A stretch of DNA of 64,000 nucleotides. Origin: Devosia sp. GTDB taxonomy: Bacteria > Pseudomonadota > Alphaproteobacteria > Rhizobiales > Devosiaceae. Position 1 is the first letter of the stretch. Every line of letters starts with the position of its first letter. Below the pieces are notes generated by a model. It did no database searches. It was not told the origin of the DNA and was given only the letters and a program-made list of their open reading frames with translations. The translations under genes were made by a program, and so were the position numbers. The DNA is taken from NCBI RefSeq assembly GCF_014860165.1, contig NZ_JACZKG010000008.1:1-64000 (forward strand), in the 5' to 3' direction. Shown one piece after another: positions 62,213 through 64,000 of the stretch.

Positions 62213-62677
62213 CTATTGCACGGTGGTCGCCGGCGCCGCTGCAGCCGCGTCCGCCACGGGCATTTCGGATCCGGCGGTGGCCGGCGCTTCGGGCAGCGTT
62301 GACAGGTCCACCTCGGCCAGGCGGTCGGCACAAAGGTCGGCTGCGCCGTCGATCGGATCCTCGCGATCGCCAAAGGTTACCCAGCCACCATCCTCGAGCA
62401 GTCCATCGCGGCGATAGACGCTTTCTTCCGTGAGGGCAGTAAGATTGACCCGCGCGTCCGGCGACGCCAGGTAGCGCTTGAAGCAGATGTCGGCGGCAAG
62501 CTGTGCGACCGCCTGCTCGGCTGCCGTATCGGCACGCTGCTGGGCCGAGCCACCGGTTACCCAGCCACCCCAGGTGAAGCCGACAACCATTGTCGCCACC
62601 ACGCAGCCGGCGCATGACCAGAACAGGACCGCCTTGCTAGCCTGGAAGTCGCGGAATTTTTCTGAGACCGATGCCAT
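62213..62677 (-). CDS. Conserved membrane-anchored protein of unknown function
   Basis: The start MASVSEKFRDFQASKAVLFWSCAGCVVATMVVGFTWGGWVTGGSA at 62677 is eight bases behind AAGGAG; the earlier ATG at 62683 is too close to that site. The 154-residue product has one membrane segment (residues ~16-35), so the rest is periplasmic. Four Cys (SCAGC, DICFKRYL, ADLCADRL) and an Ala/Pro-rich tail follow. Similar anchored proteins occur across Rhizobiales; function is not known to me. Confidence 0.78.
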   Translation of the reverse strand: MASVSEKFRDFQASKAVLFWSCAGCVVATMVVGFTWGGWVTGGSAQQRADTAAEQAVAQLAADICFKRYLASPDARVNLTALTEESVYRRDGLLEDGGWVTFGDREDPIDGAADLCADRLAEVDLSTLPEAPATAGSEMPVADAAAAAPATTVQ

Positions 62678-63066
62678 CGGCATTGCTCCTTGCAATAATT
62701 TCTGTTCGGCAAACGTGTTGTCGCGCCATCAAGTGAGTTGCAATTGTGGCATATTCGGAACGGAATTGCGACCTTTGAACTATACTTCAATATATGGCTC
62801 AGGCTATGTGGCAGATTGTTTTCGGGTTCTATTTTCTAGATATGACAAATAATAGGATTCAAATCTAATCGACCGCCGTCTGATGTCTGCATTTATTTTA
62901 CTGATAGACACGATTTCGTGAGATAGATTTAATGCCAACAAGGTCCGGTGGTTGTGCATAGGTCGGAATATGACGACCGCTCACCTTTGCCCTCCTGCCC
63001 TCACCCTGATAACATTCGCCACAATTGACCCCTAGGTGACGCAACAGTCCCTTCGCGAGGCTCGCC
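62678..63066. other. 389-bp gap upstream of accD, AT-rich in its middle
   Basis: No gene is seen on either strand. The stretch 62750-62945 is much more AT-rich than the chromosome around it, with tracts such as ATTTATTTTACTGATAG. It could hold UP-like promoter elements for accD and for the minus-strand gene, or be a scar of inserted DNA. It contains no repeat shared with other gaps here. Confidence 0.5.
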
Positions 63067-64000
63067 ATGAACTGGATCGATAATTTCGTCCGCCCGAAAA
63101 TCCGCTCGTTCCTCAATACCAAGCGGGAGACGCCGGAGAATCTGTGGGTCAAGGACCCGGAATCGGGCGAGATGGTGTTCTACCGCGACCTCGAAGCCAA
63201 TCAGTGGGTGGTGCCCAATTCGGGCTACCACATGAAGATCAAGCCGACGGACCGGCTCAAGACCTTCCTCGACGACGGCGCCTATGAGCTGGTGCCGGTG
63301 CCATCGGTGCCGGTCGATCCGCTGAAATTCCGCGACCAGAAGCGCTATACCGACCGGCTCAAGGAAAACCGGGCCAAGACCGGGTTCGACGATTCGGTCA
63401 TCGTGGCTACCGGCAAGCTGTTCGAGCGCGATATCACCGTCGCCATCCAGGATTTCGATTTCATGGGCGGCTCGCTGGGCATGGCGGCCGGCCAGGGCAT
63501 CATCACCGGCCTTGAAACCGCCGCCAGCCGCAAGACGGCCTTCGTGCTGTTCGTCGCCTCGGGCGGCGCGCGCATGCAGGAGGGCGTGCTGAGCCTGATG
63601 CAGATGCCGCGCACGACCGTGGCCGTGCTGCGCCTGCGCGAGGCCGGTCTCCCCTTCTTCGTCGTGCTGACCAATCCCACCACGGGCGGCGTCACCGCCT
63701 CCTATGCCATGCTGGGCGACGTGCATCTGGCGGAACCGGGCGCGCAGATCGGCTTTGCCGGCGCGCGCGTCATCGAGCAGACCATTCGCGAAAAGCTGCC
63801 CAAGGGCTTCCAGCGCTCGGAATATCTCTACGAACACGGCATGGTCGACATGGTGGTGCACCGGCACAACCTGCGCTCGACCATCGGCTCGCTGTCGGCG
63901 ATCCTGACCAAGGCGGAAGCCTCGGGTGCACTGACCAATACTGCCCCCACAGTCGCCCGCACCAGCCTGCGCGATGCGGCAGTGGCAGCGGAAGGCGATG
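63067..64000 (+). CDS. accD: Acetyl-CoA carboxylase carboxyltransferase beta subunit (5' part)
   Basis: The frame runs off the window after 311 codons; about the last tenth is missing. [58 protein letters not shown] is the N-terminal part. The carboxyltransferase core follows ([61 protein letters not shown]). All four zinc-finger Cys of E. coli AccD are absent (KDPES, VVPNS), a change seen at least partly in rhizobial AccD. The trp-accD order is standard. Confidence 0.95.
   Translation, partial: MNWIDNFVRPKIRSFLNTKRETPENLWVKDPESGEMVFYRDLEANQWVVPNSGYHMKIKPTDRLKTFLDDGAYELVPVPSVPVDPLKFRDQKRYTDRLKENRAKTGFDDSVIVATGKLFERDITVAIQDFDFMGGSLGMAAGQGIITGLETAASRKTAFVLFVASGGARMQEGVLSLMQMPRTTVAVLRLREAGLPFFVVLTNPTTGGVTASYAMLGDVHLAEPGAQIGFAGARVIEQTIREKLPKGFQRSEYLYEHGMVDMVVHRHNLRSTIGSLSAILTKAEASGALTNTAPTVARTSLRDAAVAAEGD

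Overview
The window looks like an ordinary high-GC chromosome segment of an alphaproteobacterium of the order Hyphomicrobiales (Rhizobiales), most likely Devosiaceae (Devosia-like). The evidence is gene order and regulation: lptC-lptA-lptB-rpoN-hpf-ptsN, tsaB-rimI-Fur/Mur-acyltransferase, aroA-cmk-rpsA, sppA-ihfB-lapA-trpF-trpB-trpA-accD, an Irr-type box before a membrane-bound ferritin (mbfA) and a Mur-type box before a SitABCD manganese importer. No rRNA, CRISPR array, insertion sequence or integrase was found. One tRNA (Ala, anticodon GGC) is present. The genus is an inference.

Layout. 1-2006: start of an exported-protein gene and lepA. 2007-6319: an accessory region. It holds a small exported protein, a second diverged copy of the last 221 bp of lepA, a 700-residue DUF4297/Cap4-like nuclease with a zinc-knuckle, a convergent 254-residue reverse transcriptase (RT) of the UG/Abi-like kind whose start is overlapped by a small hydrophobic gene, and a gene-less stretch. 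6320-17928: stress and redox genes (OsmC, TrhO, aldo/keto reductase, 1-Cys peroxiredoxin, glutathione peroxidase, SelW-like), CreA, an amino-acid ABC importer without its ATPase, and an orphan phage-type S74 tail-fibre protein. 18012-28131: oxidoreductases, several regulators with readable operators, mbfA, and sitABCD with four-base overlaps. 28322-34811: murB, then the rpmI-rplT and pheS-(ASCH/exonuclease)-pheT translation block. 35000-44600: Hsp20/DUF1150, ptsN, hpf, rpoN, the LPS-export genes lptBAC, an RNase D-like exonuclease, and lnt. 44761-52396: tsaB-rimI-fur/mur-plsC, pncB, a dehydrogenase, a YcaQ-like glycosylase, a pair of uncharacterised genes overlapping head to head, and tRNA-Ala. 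52538-64000: a TIGR02300 protein, an aroA-like gene, cmk, rpsA, sppA, ihfB, lapA, trpFBA and the 5' part of accD.

Most notable points. (1) The gene in the aroA slot keeps the EPSP-synthase scaffold but has lost most of the conserved catalytic and ligand-binding residues. It is either a pseudoenzyme or a re-purposed paralogue. (2) The RT, its overlapping small hydrophobic gene and the adjacent nuclease form a candidate anti-phage or other accessory system beside a duplicated, xenolog-like lepA 3' end. (3) An ASCH domain fused to a DEDD exonuclease sits inside the pheS-pheT operon. (4) Several intergenic double-hairpin repeats occur, two of which show compensating base changes. Family assignments rest on motif recognition by eye; no database search was run.
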